DNA of 64,000 bases, taken from assembly GCA_003255065.1 (NCBI GenBank), contig QAOA01002492.1, forward strand, positions 49,828 to 113,827. The letters run 5' to 3'. Under the pieces are notes generated by a model. It was given only the letters and a program-made list of their open reading frames with translations, searched no databases and was not told where the DNA came from. The stretch is from Cercis canadensis. Lineage: Eukaryota; Streptophyta; Magnoliopsida; Fabales; Fabaceae. A program made the translations under genes and the position numbers. Positions 43,604-54,308 of the stretch are shown one piece after another (position 1 is the first letter of the stretch; each line of letters starts with the position of its first letter).

Positions 43604-45321
43604 CTAAAAGTAGTTGAGCCGCCTTCCAATTTGATTTGCTAATTCTTTTGGCTTGACAGAAGCTATCCATTCAACATGATCCACTTGCTGGGAAGGGGGA
43701 ATTGGTTTGGCTAGAGCTCTTGCTTTCTTAGTAGGTTTGGAAGAACTGGAAGGTGTAGGAGTAGACCTCTTGGGGTGAGCAGACTTTGAACTGTCAGAGG
43801 GATCCTTAACTAGTTTTGATGTAGGCAAAACTCATTTGAGAACTAGTTTAAGAGGAAAGGGCTATGCAGTGAACTGTGATAGGTCTACTTTGAAGGACTG
43901 ACATATCTTTAACAATCAGCATACCATAAGGCAAACTAGGTTTAGTTCCAGTTGCCTTGACAGAAGAAGTCATTGTGCTCAATATTAGCCTAGGCAAATT
44001 TAAGGGCAATTGATGCTTTAAATGGTATAACAAGTATAGGTCAGGGGTAGAAAAATCAGTGTGACTGCTAGCTTGAGGCAATAATTGTGTAAGGACAGTC
44101 CTAGCTAAGGTTCTGGCTAGAGAATCAAAGCAATGAATTGTAAGAGGTTTGCCTTGGCCTCTCATTTCTGGAAAGTCACATATTGATGTCATTGCATCAT
44201 CATATGAGATCAAATCAGAGGGCCATACCTTATACGCAAAACGAGTATCTCCCTTAAGAAGGAGTTTTAACAGACCAGCTAGGAATCTCTCAGTCAACAC
44301 AATTTCTACTCCAGCAACATATGATTTGGGATATATTAATCTAGACTCAGAGCCTTGTAAAAACTACAAATGAGCATAAAATAGGCGATTAACCTTTGAG
44401 TAGACAGGTGCATTTAGTTTTAGCATTGTAGACCACCCCATGTTGGAAAAAATTGTTTGAATGGCCTTTGAGGAGGATGAGTTGGATTCCTAGGAGATTA
44501 GACAACCAAGGGCTATTGATTTGCTAGTATATAGAGAATTGAACCTCTCTTCAATTGCAGCATTCTCAAAGAGAGAGGCAGTTTTCCCTTTAGATTGAGT
44601 CTTGACACTGAGAGTGAATGCAGGTTTGCAGGCTGTCATTTTAAACTTCTTCGTAGAAGCAAAAGGAACAGAAGGAGAGGTTGGCTTAGACAAAGGTTCA
44701 GTTCTAGGAACTGACACATTGTCTATATGGGGTTCTGGTTCTGGTTCGAGGTCTGATGCAGGTACTGAGACAGAGGCAGATTTAGTCTCAGTGCCTAGTT
44801 TAGAAGTAAAAAATGAGTGATACTCAGATTCTGAGGCATGAGCTGGTGAGCTAGGTTAGGGGCTTTTTGGGTGATCAAAATCAGAAGAGGAGGAAGAGAG
44901 GTTAGGAAAAAAAGGCTTTTTAGGAGAGGGAAAGAAGGATTGAGGAATGGGAGATAAAGAGGGAGAGCACGATGGAGAAGGAGGGTGTGAGGAAGGACGA
45001 GCTTCAAGAAGCAATAAAGGAACCAATTTTTCAATGTTTGGTTCAATAATGGAGGAAGTAAGAAAACCCTTGAATTTAGGCTGAGAAGAAGGGGGTTGAC
45101 AATTTACCTTTGCCCTTTGATTTTTCAGCAACATTGTTCCTTGAGTTTTGGATGAGAGAAGCAAGTTCTGGTGTCTCATCCGAAGAGGATGAGGAATTTG
45201 GGATGGCAATAGGAGCTTCACGTGAACTGCGAGCTCTTGCATTACCTTTAGACTTAGCCATCAATCTTTGGCTAGCTCGTCTCCTTTCCATTACCTTAAA
45301 TACTGAAGGATTGCTGCACAA
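43604..45321 (-). pseudogene. Element E extra ORF (env-like position), broken
   Basis: Minus-strand coding blocks between RNase H and the 3' LTR. The N-terminal block (45288 leftward) is basic and Ser-rich (MERRRASQRLMAKSKGNARA, then SSSSSDETPELASL). A Pro/Ser-rich block ends SSSSSDFDHPKSP (45242-44856). 44717-44490 ends AIEERFNSLYTSKSIALG. 44300-43848 begins VLTERFLAGLLKLLLKGDTR. 43828-43604 is Ser/Lys-rich with VEWIASVKPKEL. The middle resembles the 'putative plant transposon protein' domain. Stops and frameshifts separate the blocks. I see no signal peptide or transmembrane segment. Confidence 0.6.
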
Positions 45322-45934
45322 AGTTGTAGTTGAACAGAGAGAAAGGCACCACTAGAGTAGTAAAAGAGAACATGGAAGAGAGTGGAGAATTCATAAGGAA
45401 GTTACAGAAAGAAAAATGGAGAAATTTTAGGGCGAAATTTGAAAGGTGAAGAAGAAGAAGAATGCGGGGAATGCGAAGGGTCAAAACAGTGCATTTTGAA
45501 TAAGCACTCAAGGGACGGTTTAATTAAACAAGAGTTTTGGCCAAATGCTGAACAACAAGGGCCGAAATAGAAGTCAGACCCATAACAAAAATTTGTTAAC
45601 TAGCCCACCAAACAGAATTGAAAAACCTTTTAAAAGCTGAACCTAATAAAACTAGCCCAAAAGAAATATTTGAAACCTTTTTATAATAAAAGGCCCAGTG
45701 AAATAAAGTTCCAAAAAAAAATTTGGCAGACTTAAATAAAATAAGATCAAATAAAGAAATGGGTAGAATAAAAAATTTCTAAAACAAGTTTCAAAATTCT
45801 ATGCCAAGATGCCAGAAGCATACCAAGAATAGATGATCATTAACCAGCTTTAAGATAGCAACAAGATAAAAGAGAAAGAAGAAAGAAATGATATGCATAT
45901 ATACACAAGAAATATGCAAAGATGACAAATGCAA
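45322..45934 (-). other. Non-coding stretch between RNase H and the extra ORF of element E
   Basis: About 600 AT-rich bases, A-rich on the plus strand. No coding block seen. In SIRE-type elements this is the usual spacer. Confidence 0.4.
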
Positions 45935-47286
45935 TTATGACCAATGTAGCATTCCTAATTCATGTCTAAGAAAAGAAAATCTTTCTTTAGCTAGTGCTTT
46001 GGTGAAGATATCAACAATTTGATCTTCAGTACTAACAACATAAAGTTCAATATCTCCTTTCATGACATGATCTCTAAGAAAATTATGTTTTATGTCTATA
46101 TGTTTGGTCCTAGAGTGCTGAACTGGATTTCTAGCAATATTAATAGCACTAGTATTATCACACAACAAAGGGATTTTGTCAAGAAGAATACCATATTGCT
46201 TCATCCATAGCACTTGTGAACAACAAAGTCCAGCTACCATGGACTCTGTTTCAACTGTTTATTGAGCTATAGTATTTTACTTCTTGGATTGCCAAGAGAC
46301 CAGGGCTCGTCCAAGAAACTGACATCCTCCACTAGTGCTTTTGCGATCAATTGAACATCCAGCATAGCCAGAGTCAGTATATGAAACTAGTTCAAAGGAA
46401 CTAGTTCTGCTAAACCATAGACCAACATTAACAATGTTAAGCAGATATCTAAAGATTCTTTTAACTGCTGTCAAATGTGATTCTTTAAGACTAACTTGAA
46501 ATCTTGCACAAGCACATATAGAGAACAAAATATTAAGTTTGCTAGCTATCAAATATAATAGAGAACCAATCATTCCTCTATATCTTTTCTCACAAACTGG
46601 TTTACCTTTTTCATCCAAAGTAAGTTTGGTGGCAGTGCTCATAGATGTGGATATACCTTTTGCATTATTCATACCAAACCTATTGAGCAGCTCTTGAGTA
46701 TACTTGGATTGATTGATAAAGATACCATTATCAGTCTACTTTACTTGAAGACCAAGAAAAAAATTGAGCTCTCCCATCATGCTCATCTCAAATTCACTTT
46801 TCATAAGTTTCTCAAAATCGTTACACAACACAACATTAATAGAACCAAAAATTATATCATCAACATAAATTTGAACAATCATAATATGATGAGAAACACT
46901 TTTAGTGAACAAAGTGGTATCTACTTTTCCTCTTGAAAAACCATTTCCCATAAGAAATTCACTAAGTCTATCATACCAAGCTCTTGAAGCTTGTTTAAGA
47001 CCATAGAGAGCCTTAGACAACTTATACACACGATTGGGAAAATCTAGGTTTTCAAAATCAAGAGGTTGCTTGACATAGACCTCTTCATTAATAAAACCAT
47101 TCAAAAAAGTACTTTTCACATCCATTTGAAAGATTCTAAAGTTCTTGAAACATTCTTATGGCTTATAATCTAGCTACAGGAGCAAAAGTCTCCTCAAAAT
47201 CAATACTTTCTTGTTGATTGAAGCCTTGAGCAACCAGTCGATCTTTGTTTGTCTCTATGTTGCCATCCTCATCTAGTTTATTTCTA
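45935..47286 (-). pseudogene. Element E pol: reverse transcriptase and RNase H, broken
   Basis: RT begins abruptly at FRNKLDEDG near 47286 and has [57 protein letters not shown], the catalytic YVDD in IYVDDIIFGS, and FEMSMMGELNFFLGLQVK. TAG at 46736-46738 replaces Gln. The connection (SKYTQELLNRFGM) and RNase H follow, with ELVSYTDSGYAGC, RKSTSGGCQFLG, a TAA at 46277-46279 where the family has Gln, and finally LCDNTSAINIARNP and HSRTKHIDIKHNFLRDHV. The last part encodes the RNase H C-terminus to 45935. Confidence 0.88.
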
Positions 47287-48115
47287 AATCCTCAGCCAAA
47301 TTGCCTACATCCACTCTCTCAATTTCTTGAGGTTCCACTAAGATCCAAGTTTAGTTGTCCAAGCTTACTTCTATAGTTTTTCTACAAAGCTCACCATAAA
47401 CTTATCTCTTCCAACACACTTGAAGGAAAATCTCACACCCAGATTTCTCCCTAGAAATCTGAATACAAAACCCCTTTTATCAAAGGAAAATACCCAAATA
47501 AGATCAAACTCTTAAAAGAGCATAATATAACAATTTAGTGTACCGAGGAAGATGAAAAGAGAAATGCATAAACAAGTTCTAAAAGTTTAGAGAAGATGAT
47601 ATGCTCTCTTTGACTTGAGCTGCATATTTTTGCTCTCTATCTCTCTTGTCTGAAGTCTTGAAGAAAATTCTCTACTTGAAGGAAGAAGAACCCACGTGAA
47701 GAGACTTGGATAACCATTCCTCTAGGACAGCTGTCCACCTATCAGCACATGGAAATCCAAAATACTTTATCTTATCAATGTTTAAGAAAAAAATAATACT
47801 TGTTTTTTCCCTTGAATTGTGGATCTCCTCAACAACTCTTTAAAGAGGAAATTTCCTCACCATACACAGGAAAAAATGCCTGACAGAGGCAAGGTCCTCT
47901 CGTGATTTATTTGCACAGTAGGAGTCACTTTCCACATCAGCAGAGTGTTACTTATATAACCAGGTGGAATAGATCCTTCTTAGCTAGAACTAGTTCTTAA
48001 GACTTCATACTAACATGTCTTGAAATAAACACTAAGAGACAAAGCACATGATTAGTCAAAACACATAGTCATTTGTTATCATAAAAAACTGGCTTAGAGA
48101 ATTGTGGAATTAATA
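47287..48115 (-). repeat. 5' LTR of element E, joined to RT by a deletion
   Basis: On the minus strand it starts TATTAATTCCACAATTCTC (TG mutated to TA) at 48115. From 47694 it continues past the end of the truncated 3' LTR through R/U5, up to GTGGATGTAGGCAATTTGGC near 47310, a phrase typical of plant copia U5. Directly after this comes RT coding sequence, so U5's end, the primer site, gag, protease and integrase are gone. Confidence 0.7.
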
Positions 48116-48812
48116 GAAACAACATGGAACAACCTTCAAATAATGCAAGAATAGCAAGGAAAAATGGACCAGAAACAATTCTAAAACAACCACATTCAAA
48201 TTAAAACTGGAGCAGGGAAGGCAAGCATAAATTCTAAAAATTGCACACATTGAAGACACATGTCTCACGGTTCTAACAAGACAAGAAAATATAGATTTAT
48301 AGCTCAAATTAGAGAGAAAAGATGAAGCACTGCCAGTGCTGACTAGTAGTATTGACAATGCAGAAAATCAGTTATATTCACATGCAAACAAGGAATAAAT
48401 GATGGGGAATTTCGCTTTGAGGAATTTATGCATGGGAGGCATATGTGTCCTGGTTCTAATGGGACAAAAACACTCAAATTGGAGCTCTGTACCTCCATGT
48501 AGAAAATCAAAATCAAGTGATGCCAGAGAAGATTGATAGACCCAAAACAACAGAAAAATAATCAAATTAACCTGGGAGGAGGGGAAAGATGATCTGGCCA
48601 TGAAATTTTTATGCATAAGAGGTAGGTGTGTAAGGGAAACCAGTCAAACCGGTAAAACCGATCAGACCGGACCGAACTGGGGAAAACTGAACCGGACCAA
48701 GAGATTCGGTTCGGTTTTCTGTTACATTGGCTGAAAAATCGAAAGGTTCGGTTCGGTTTTCGGTTTCTATAAAGAAAAACTAGTGATAAACCAGACCGAA
48801 CCGAGTAGCAAG

Positions 48813-48826
48813 AAACGACGTCGTTT
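48813..48826. promoter_or_regulatory. ACGT-core palindrome in captured upstream sequence
   Basis: AAACGACGTCGTTT, a perfect 14-bp palindrome of the ACGT type, just inside the left subterminal repeats. It is followed by C-rich, promoter/5'UTR-like sequence. This kind of site is common upstream of plant genes. Origin with the captured gene fragment is inferred. Confidence 0.4.
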
Positions 48827-49400
48827 TGATAAATAATGCATTCTGAAATCCCTTACCCTAACCCTCTTCTACAGTCGACACTTCTTCACTTCAGAAATCA
48901 CAAATGAGAAAAATCCCCTCCTTCTTTGACAGCCCCATTCTCAAATCCCTAAGTTCCCTTTCTTTCCTTAGCACTCTCCTCCATCCTCGACTTGAATCCA
49001 TCACCTTGCTGTCGCCGGTGCCTCTGTCTGTCTTCACTTTCCTCTTACGTGTTTGAGGCTTAGATGCCTCCTAAAAACCTTCACATCCTCTGCTTATATG
49101 TTATGTGAGGAAAAAAAATGTGCGATGCTAAGAGTCATAATATATGGGTTCTATATTCAGCACATTTCTGTTCCCTTGTTTCTCTTGAACAAGCCTTGAT
49201 GTTGTCTTGCTCTAATTTCAGGTTTTATGATTTAGTGTCTTGAATCTTGTTGCCAATATTGTCTTGCTTCATTGGAGTATAAGTTGCCCTAGATTGTCAA
49301 CTGACTAGGTCAATGCTCGTTATTTTGCTTTGTTGTATGTGCTTTATTTTTTCATTCAAGTTAATTGAGGAGGTTTTAAACTGTGTTTTGGATATGTCAG

Positions 49401-49532
49401 GCTGAGAAACTCCATACAAAAGCATTGGCGTACCCTTTTACTTCCAAAGAGGTTTTTGAACAGAGCATTCACATTCCCATTGGCCCTGAATCCAATCCAG
49501 CGACTGCAATTGGGGCTCTTAACCATCCTGAA
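49401..49532 (+). pseudogene. Captured exon fragment resembling UTP14 (U3 snoRNP protein)
   Basis: A 132-bp open exon (44 codons) bounded by an acceptor (GATATGTCAG| before 49401) and a donor (|GTAAGT from 49533). Its product reads AEKLHTKALAYPFTSKEVFE and then HIPIGPESNPATAIGALNHPE. I recognise this as the C-terminal region of the plant UTP14 family, which works in the small-subunit processome on 18S rRNA maturation. Intact splice sites show capture at DNA level, introns included. The neighbouring exons were not found, so it is a fragment and not a working gene. Identification is from memory of the family pattern. Confidence 0.65.
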
Positions 49533-50136
49533 GTAAGTATTTCAGAACAATACTTTGACATACTGGTTATCCTTGAATTCTTGTAGCTTATAAAGCATCA
49601 AATTTGGTGATTCTCTTAGGGTTATCATTTATAATCTGGTTTCATTTATTGCATTGACAAGTAATTGAATCATTCTTGTTCAAAGGACAAGTAACTGAGG
49701 ACTATTTAAAAGAAAGCTAGAATTTTACCATTCAAGAGTTCCCCATTGCATGGAAGGTTTTTATCCTCTAATATGCTTTCTTATTTTTCTCACTTCCAAG
49801 CATGGAAATTTTTGCATGAAGTTCACCTTGCAAACTTATTTTTGCATTCCTTTTCTGTGAAATGGTATATAAATTAAAGTGATCTGGATTACTACTGAAC
49901 TAAAATTAGCAGCATAGTCTTTGTGCCTCCTAGATTTTCTATGTTGTAGGTGCATCATTGTTAATCATATTGGTTTAATTGCATTCTAGATAATATAGTA
50001 GTGCTTCAGCATAGTAAAATCTTGTGATTAATGATGCACCTACAGCATAGAAAGCTAGGCATGTGTTGCTTTGCATGAGTTGCTGCTAAAGACTCAGCAT
50101 GACCACTTGTACCACCTTCTAGTGCACCTGGCAATA

Positions 50137-50585
50137 TATCTGGACCTCTCCATCATTGGCTTTTGCCTATAGAATATAAAGAATATGTTAATAAATTAAA
50201 TAAACTTCTTTGCCATATATACATCTCTATGATCTCTTTATTTCATGACTTTTAATTACAACTACCATTACTATCCACCCCAACTTCCTTCAATCATGCA
50301 GTACGGTAGAATAAAAGGGAACCCATAAGAGAAAACGGTTGCACATTACCATTTATTGGCNTATCTGGACCTCTCCATCATTGGCTTTTGCCTATAGAAT
50401 ATAAAGAATATGTTAATAAATTAAATAAACTTCTTTGCCATATATACATCTCTATGATCTCTTTATTTCATGACTTTTAATTACAACTACCATTACTATC
50501 CACCCCAACTTCCTTCAATCATGCAGTACTGTAGAATAAAAGGGAACCCATAAGAGAAAACGGTTGCACATTACCATTTATTGGC
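50137..50585 (+). repeat. 224-bp direct duplication around a single N (likely assembly artefact)
   Basis: 50137-50360 and 50362-50585 are near-identical (one difference noticed) with N at 50361. It lies inside the hAT element. Confidence 0.85.
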
Positions 50586-52737
50586 TTGACTTTGATCCTT
50601 TACATATTTATCTTTCTCTCATTCATTTATTTAATAAATTGTTCTTATAATTTCAAAACAAAGGAAATTGGGTTGGGGTGGGTGGGGTCCAAGGAGATTT
50701 GATAGTTGAAAACTTGAAATTGCCCAAGACTGCTGTTCTAACCCATTTTCTAAGATGTAAAAAATCAACAATACAAAACTTGTGTTCTTTTCTTTTAAAG
50801 AAAATCTTTAAACAGAATTAAATCTTAGTTATTCAATTCCCAAAGAAGTTTACAATAAACTGATAAAGGAATACTCAGAGTCCAATTATTAAAATGCCGT
50901 GTCATGAATAACTTTTTCTGCTTTATGACTATGCATATTTGCACCATATGGGTGTTTTTATCTTTGCCATGCCCTGTTGCTGCTTCTGAACTTTGAATCA
51001 CAATGTAGTTTTTCAACCTCTTTCTCCTATTATTAACAAATAGTTTCTTTAGGTGTTTTGCCTATGTAATATGTCCTGGGTATTTGTGTTTGTTCTACTC
51101 ACTACTTGTTTTTGCAGTAGCAAACTAGCAATTGGAGAGGGATTGGATATTTTCTGATATAGGATGATATGTAATTTGAAAGAACTTTAGAAGTTTATTT
51201 GTTGTAACTTGGATATTTTCTAATATAGGATGATATGTAATTTGGAAGAATTTAAAAGTTTATTTGCTGATTTATTTGCTGTAATTTAGAAGTTTAATCA
51301 ACATTGGAATTTGGAATAAATTGTTACATTTGATATTTAATTAGTGATTTCTTGATTTTCTTTGCATTAGGATACTTAATTTGTATTTTTTTTTTTGATT
51401 GATTTACTTGTATGTGCAGGATTTCTGGCTTTCTTGTTAAAATTTGAAAAACTGATTTTTGCAGGTTTTTCGGGTAAACCGACCGAACCGAACCGAATCA
51501 GACCGGTTCGGTTTGGTTCGGTTTTAGTTTCAAATTTTTAAAAAACTGGACCGAACCGAACCGAGATTCACTAGCCGGTTCGGTCTCGGTTTGGGGTAAA
51601 AATTAGACCGAACCGGACCGATTACACCCTTAATAAGAGGAATATGTCTCCTGATTCTAAAAAAAAATAATCACTCAAATTGGAGCTTTGTAGCTCCATT
51701 TAGAAAATAAAAATGGAGAGTTGCCAAGAAAGATTGACAGCACCGAAATAGCAGAAAAACAATCACATTCAAATAAACACTAAGAATAGGGAAAAGGGAA
51801 TTTAACTATGACAATTTTACACATAGGAGATACATGTCTACTGGTTCTATCAAATCAAGAATCATTAAAATTGAAGCTTTGTAGCTCTAACTGAAAAATA
51901 AAAATGAAGGGTTGCCAGAGAAGACTAACAAACCTAAAAATGCACAATCCATAACCAAACCAAGTATTATTAATCAAGGAAACAACTCTCAGTCCCAAAA
52001 TCATAATTATTTCTATATCAATATTAGAAAATGAACTTAAATTTAGGAATCCAACACCATGGGTACCCTAGAACCATAAGAATCAATCTCAAACTCTATC
52101 GAACTATATTATGATTAAGAAGTTTTGTATATTTATTCATACATAGCAACAAATAAACAAATTATCCACCATGAATCCAAATAGCAGTTATAAAGATGGG
52201 AGGATAGGGAAGATATTACCTTCATAGAATGAATTTGATGGAGACTTACACTTTCTTTTCTCTTTGGCTCTCTCCTCTTTCTTCTCTTTTCTCTTTTTTT
52301 TCTTCTTCACTTCCTCCCTTCTTCTTTCTCTTTCTTTTGTTGATCCCTTTTTTCTATTTTCTCTTCTATTTTTTTATTCCTTTTTTAATTTTTAAATTAC
52401 TTATTTACTTAATGAAGATAAGGTGCATAAACTTGGAGCAATGGGGAGTGAGAGAAATCCATTCCTTGCTCCCTCATTGGTCCTCATAGATCTAGTGATG
52501 CAAAAATCTATTTATAAAATTTATTCTCTCTTTGATATTTGCTTATGTTGGCTATAAGTTTCATGCTTTGTTGTTTCATTTTTACCCACATTTGAGTGAA
52601 TTTGCTTAAATATAGTATTTAAATCCCTATATTTGTGTTAACAGGTACTATTCATATTGTTCAAGCAAAAGGAATGATTATGAAGAATTTATGGACCAAA
52701 GCGCAGAGAAAACAATGAAGTATGAAGTCCAAACAAG

Positions 52738-53048
52738 GGACACGGCTTTAGACACGACTATGTGTATGCCCGTGTCAAGGTTCCAAAAGTACCTGCTCAA
52801 CTTGTTGAAGAACACAACCATGATTGTTAAAGCACACACCTGTGTTGGATGCCGTGTTAATCAACCAGAGACCACCCTAAAGTGAACACGCCCTTAGCCA
52901 GAGAAGCACGGGCCATGTTGAGATGAACATGCCCTGAAGACTGAATAGACATTGCCGTGTCTGAGTTCGTGTCTGCAGTCCAGAATTCCTACTTAAGTGA
53001 CACGCCCAGTCCCATAAGTGAACACGACCCATCTCTAGCTCGTGTTCG
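52738..53048 (+). repeat. GC-palindrome cluster in U3 of element F LTR
   Basis: Decayed copies of the ACACGGCCGTGT/CCCGTGT module: GGACACGGCTTTAGACACG, CCCGTGTC near 52769, AACACAACCATG near 52813, GCCGTGTTAATC near 52852 and GCACGGGCCATGTTG near 52906. They end some 35 bases before the TATA box. More decayed than in element B. Confidence 0.65.
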
Positions 53049-53082
53049 AACTATTGAAGGCTAAACTCCAGGATTCCGAACA

Positions 53083-53092
53083 CTATATATAT
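53083..53092 (+). promoter_or_regulatory. TATA box of element F LTR
   Basis: CTATATATATG just downstream of the palindrome cluster. Confidence 0.6.
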
Positions 53093-54022
53093 GAACCTTA
53101 AAGGGGAAGTATGGGGGAGACTTTTGACATCAAAAACAAGGACGACAATCAGACTTTAAAGGTTTTGGAGAGGAAACAAGATAGAGGACTAAACCTTTGA
53201 AAGAATTCATGAGAATGAGTTTTTTTTATTCTGTCCTTTCTTCTATGTATTCTTTTAGTGCAGTTTTTATTATCATTATGAACTAAATTGTAAAAGTCTA
53301 GATAGGATGAACCCTAGAGTCAAATTTGTACTCTTCTTCTTTTAATTCAATAAGAATTACATCTTTCCTTTCTTAGAATTGTCTATGATTCTTATTTGCT
53401 ATTGAATTAATAAAGCATGTCATTAATTTATTACCAGGTTTCAGCTTATAGATTAAGAAATCGTAAATTGAGCATATCACTTATAGGCAATAAGATTTGC
53501 ATGGAATCCTAGAGATAGGATCACAAAAGTCTTTTGGTTAGGGATAACCTTAATACCGAGAATTCACGGAATACAAACTAATGCATTTCTGGGGGTGTTG
53601 ATTCGAAAGAGATTTCAATCAATCAACCTAGGAATAGTTGTCTTATTGCTTGAGAAAGAATATGACATAATTCAAGAATTTCCATCAATCTAAGCAAGAA
53701 ATGGTGATCATTGAGTTAAGGTTGAAGGTGTAAGCTAGATTCTAAGGGTGATTTTTATCTAGGTCTGTATTTCTAATTGATAAACCTTTAGACTTCATTC
53801 TAATTGTTTTCTTGTCTCGCTTCTATTAGTTTAATTAAGTAGTTCATTAATTTAGCGACAAATTTGAGATTAGATAATAGAAAAAAGATTAATACTAATA
53901 GCTATAGTCCTCATGGCAACGATATCCGTACTCAATTGAGCTATTCTACAAAATGATAGGTACACTTGCCTAGAGTGATTGTAGTGTTAATTTAATTGGA
54001 TACTTTACGAACATCAAGTTTT

Positions 54023-54040
54023 TGGCGCCGTCGTTGGGGA
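54023..54040 (+). promoter_or_regulatory. Primer binding site of element F
   Basis: TGGCGCCGTCGTTGGGGA matches the tRNA-Asp complement at about 15 of 18 positions. The mismatches may be decay. Confidence 0.75.
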
Positions 54041-54308
54041 CTATAATATTAGGAACATTTAATTTCTATTACTCTAGTCATTTTATTTCCTTTAGATAAA
54101 TTTTGTTTAGCTTTGAGCTTCTTTCTTATCTTTGTCTTTGGTTAATCTTTGCAAAAGCTAGTCATATTGGTGTATGACATGAAGTGGTAACCAAAACCTT
54201 TTGGAGCTGAATTCAGAGATTGAATGCACATTAGTGAGAAAATAAAGGAAGAAGGCTATCCTACTCCATACTCAAATATTTGAGCCTAGTTTCAAACAAG
54301 AATTTACC
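54041..54308 (+). other. Element F leader
   Basis: Short non-coding stretch between the primer site and the gag ATG. Confidence 0.5.

Larger units (their letters stand above)
42594..48115 (-). mobile_element. Element E: SIRE-like Ty1/copia retrotransposon, internally deleted
   Basis: On the minus strand the order is 5' LTR (48115-47287), then directly RT and RNase H, then a long region with an extra ORF, a polypurine tract, and a truncated 3' LTR (43026-42594). RT followed by RNase H, with no integrase after them, and the wording of RT (FEMSMMGELNFFLGLQ) identify copia of the SIRE/Maximus group. That group also carries an extra ORF after RNase H. gag, protease, integrase and the primer site are deleted. 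No matching TSD is visible, as the left LTR is truncated. Confidence 0.85.
48623..51632. mobile_element. hAT-type non-autonomous element carrying a host exon
   Basis: A perfect 8-bp target duplication ATAAGAGG lies at 48615-48622 and 51633-51640. The ends TAGGTGTGTAA and TAAGGGTGTAA (right end reversed) match at 9 of 11. Both subterminal regions (48640-48805 and 51475-51625) are packed with GAACCGAACC/GGTTCGGTTC repeats, as in plant hAT elements. An 8-bp TSD with short TIRs fits hAT. No transposase is present. Length is 3010 as assembled, about 2.8 kb without the single-N duplication. It sits inside L3. Confidence 0.82.
48116..52532 (+). repeat. L3: third family L copy, truncated at both ends and split by a hAT element
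   Basis: 48116-48614 and 51641-52532 match the middle and late parts of L1/L2: ~190-bp repeats with GCCAGAGAAGATTGA, TTCTAATGGGACAAAAA and GGAGCTCTGTA phrases, the CT/T-rich tract near 52260-52390, and ATTCCTTGCTCCCTCATTGG. The start is lost at element E and the end at element F. Confidence 0.75.
52533..54016 (+). repeat. 5' LTR of element F
   Basis: Begins TGATATTTGCTTATG and ends TTTACGAACATCA, six bases before the primer site, the same spacing as in element A. U3 has the GC-palindrome cluster (52738-53048), then TATA at 53083. The late part (TCATGGCAACGATATCCGTAC) is the typical Athila LTR end. Length is about 1.48 kb. Confidence 0.82.

Noticed and set aside
52229-52489. Hydrophobic 86-codon ORF
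   Set aside because: Same CT/T-rich tract of family L in copy L3; low-complexity translation.
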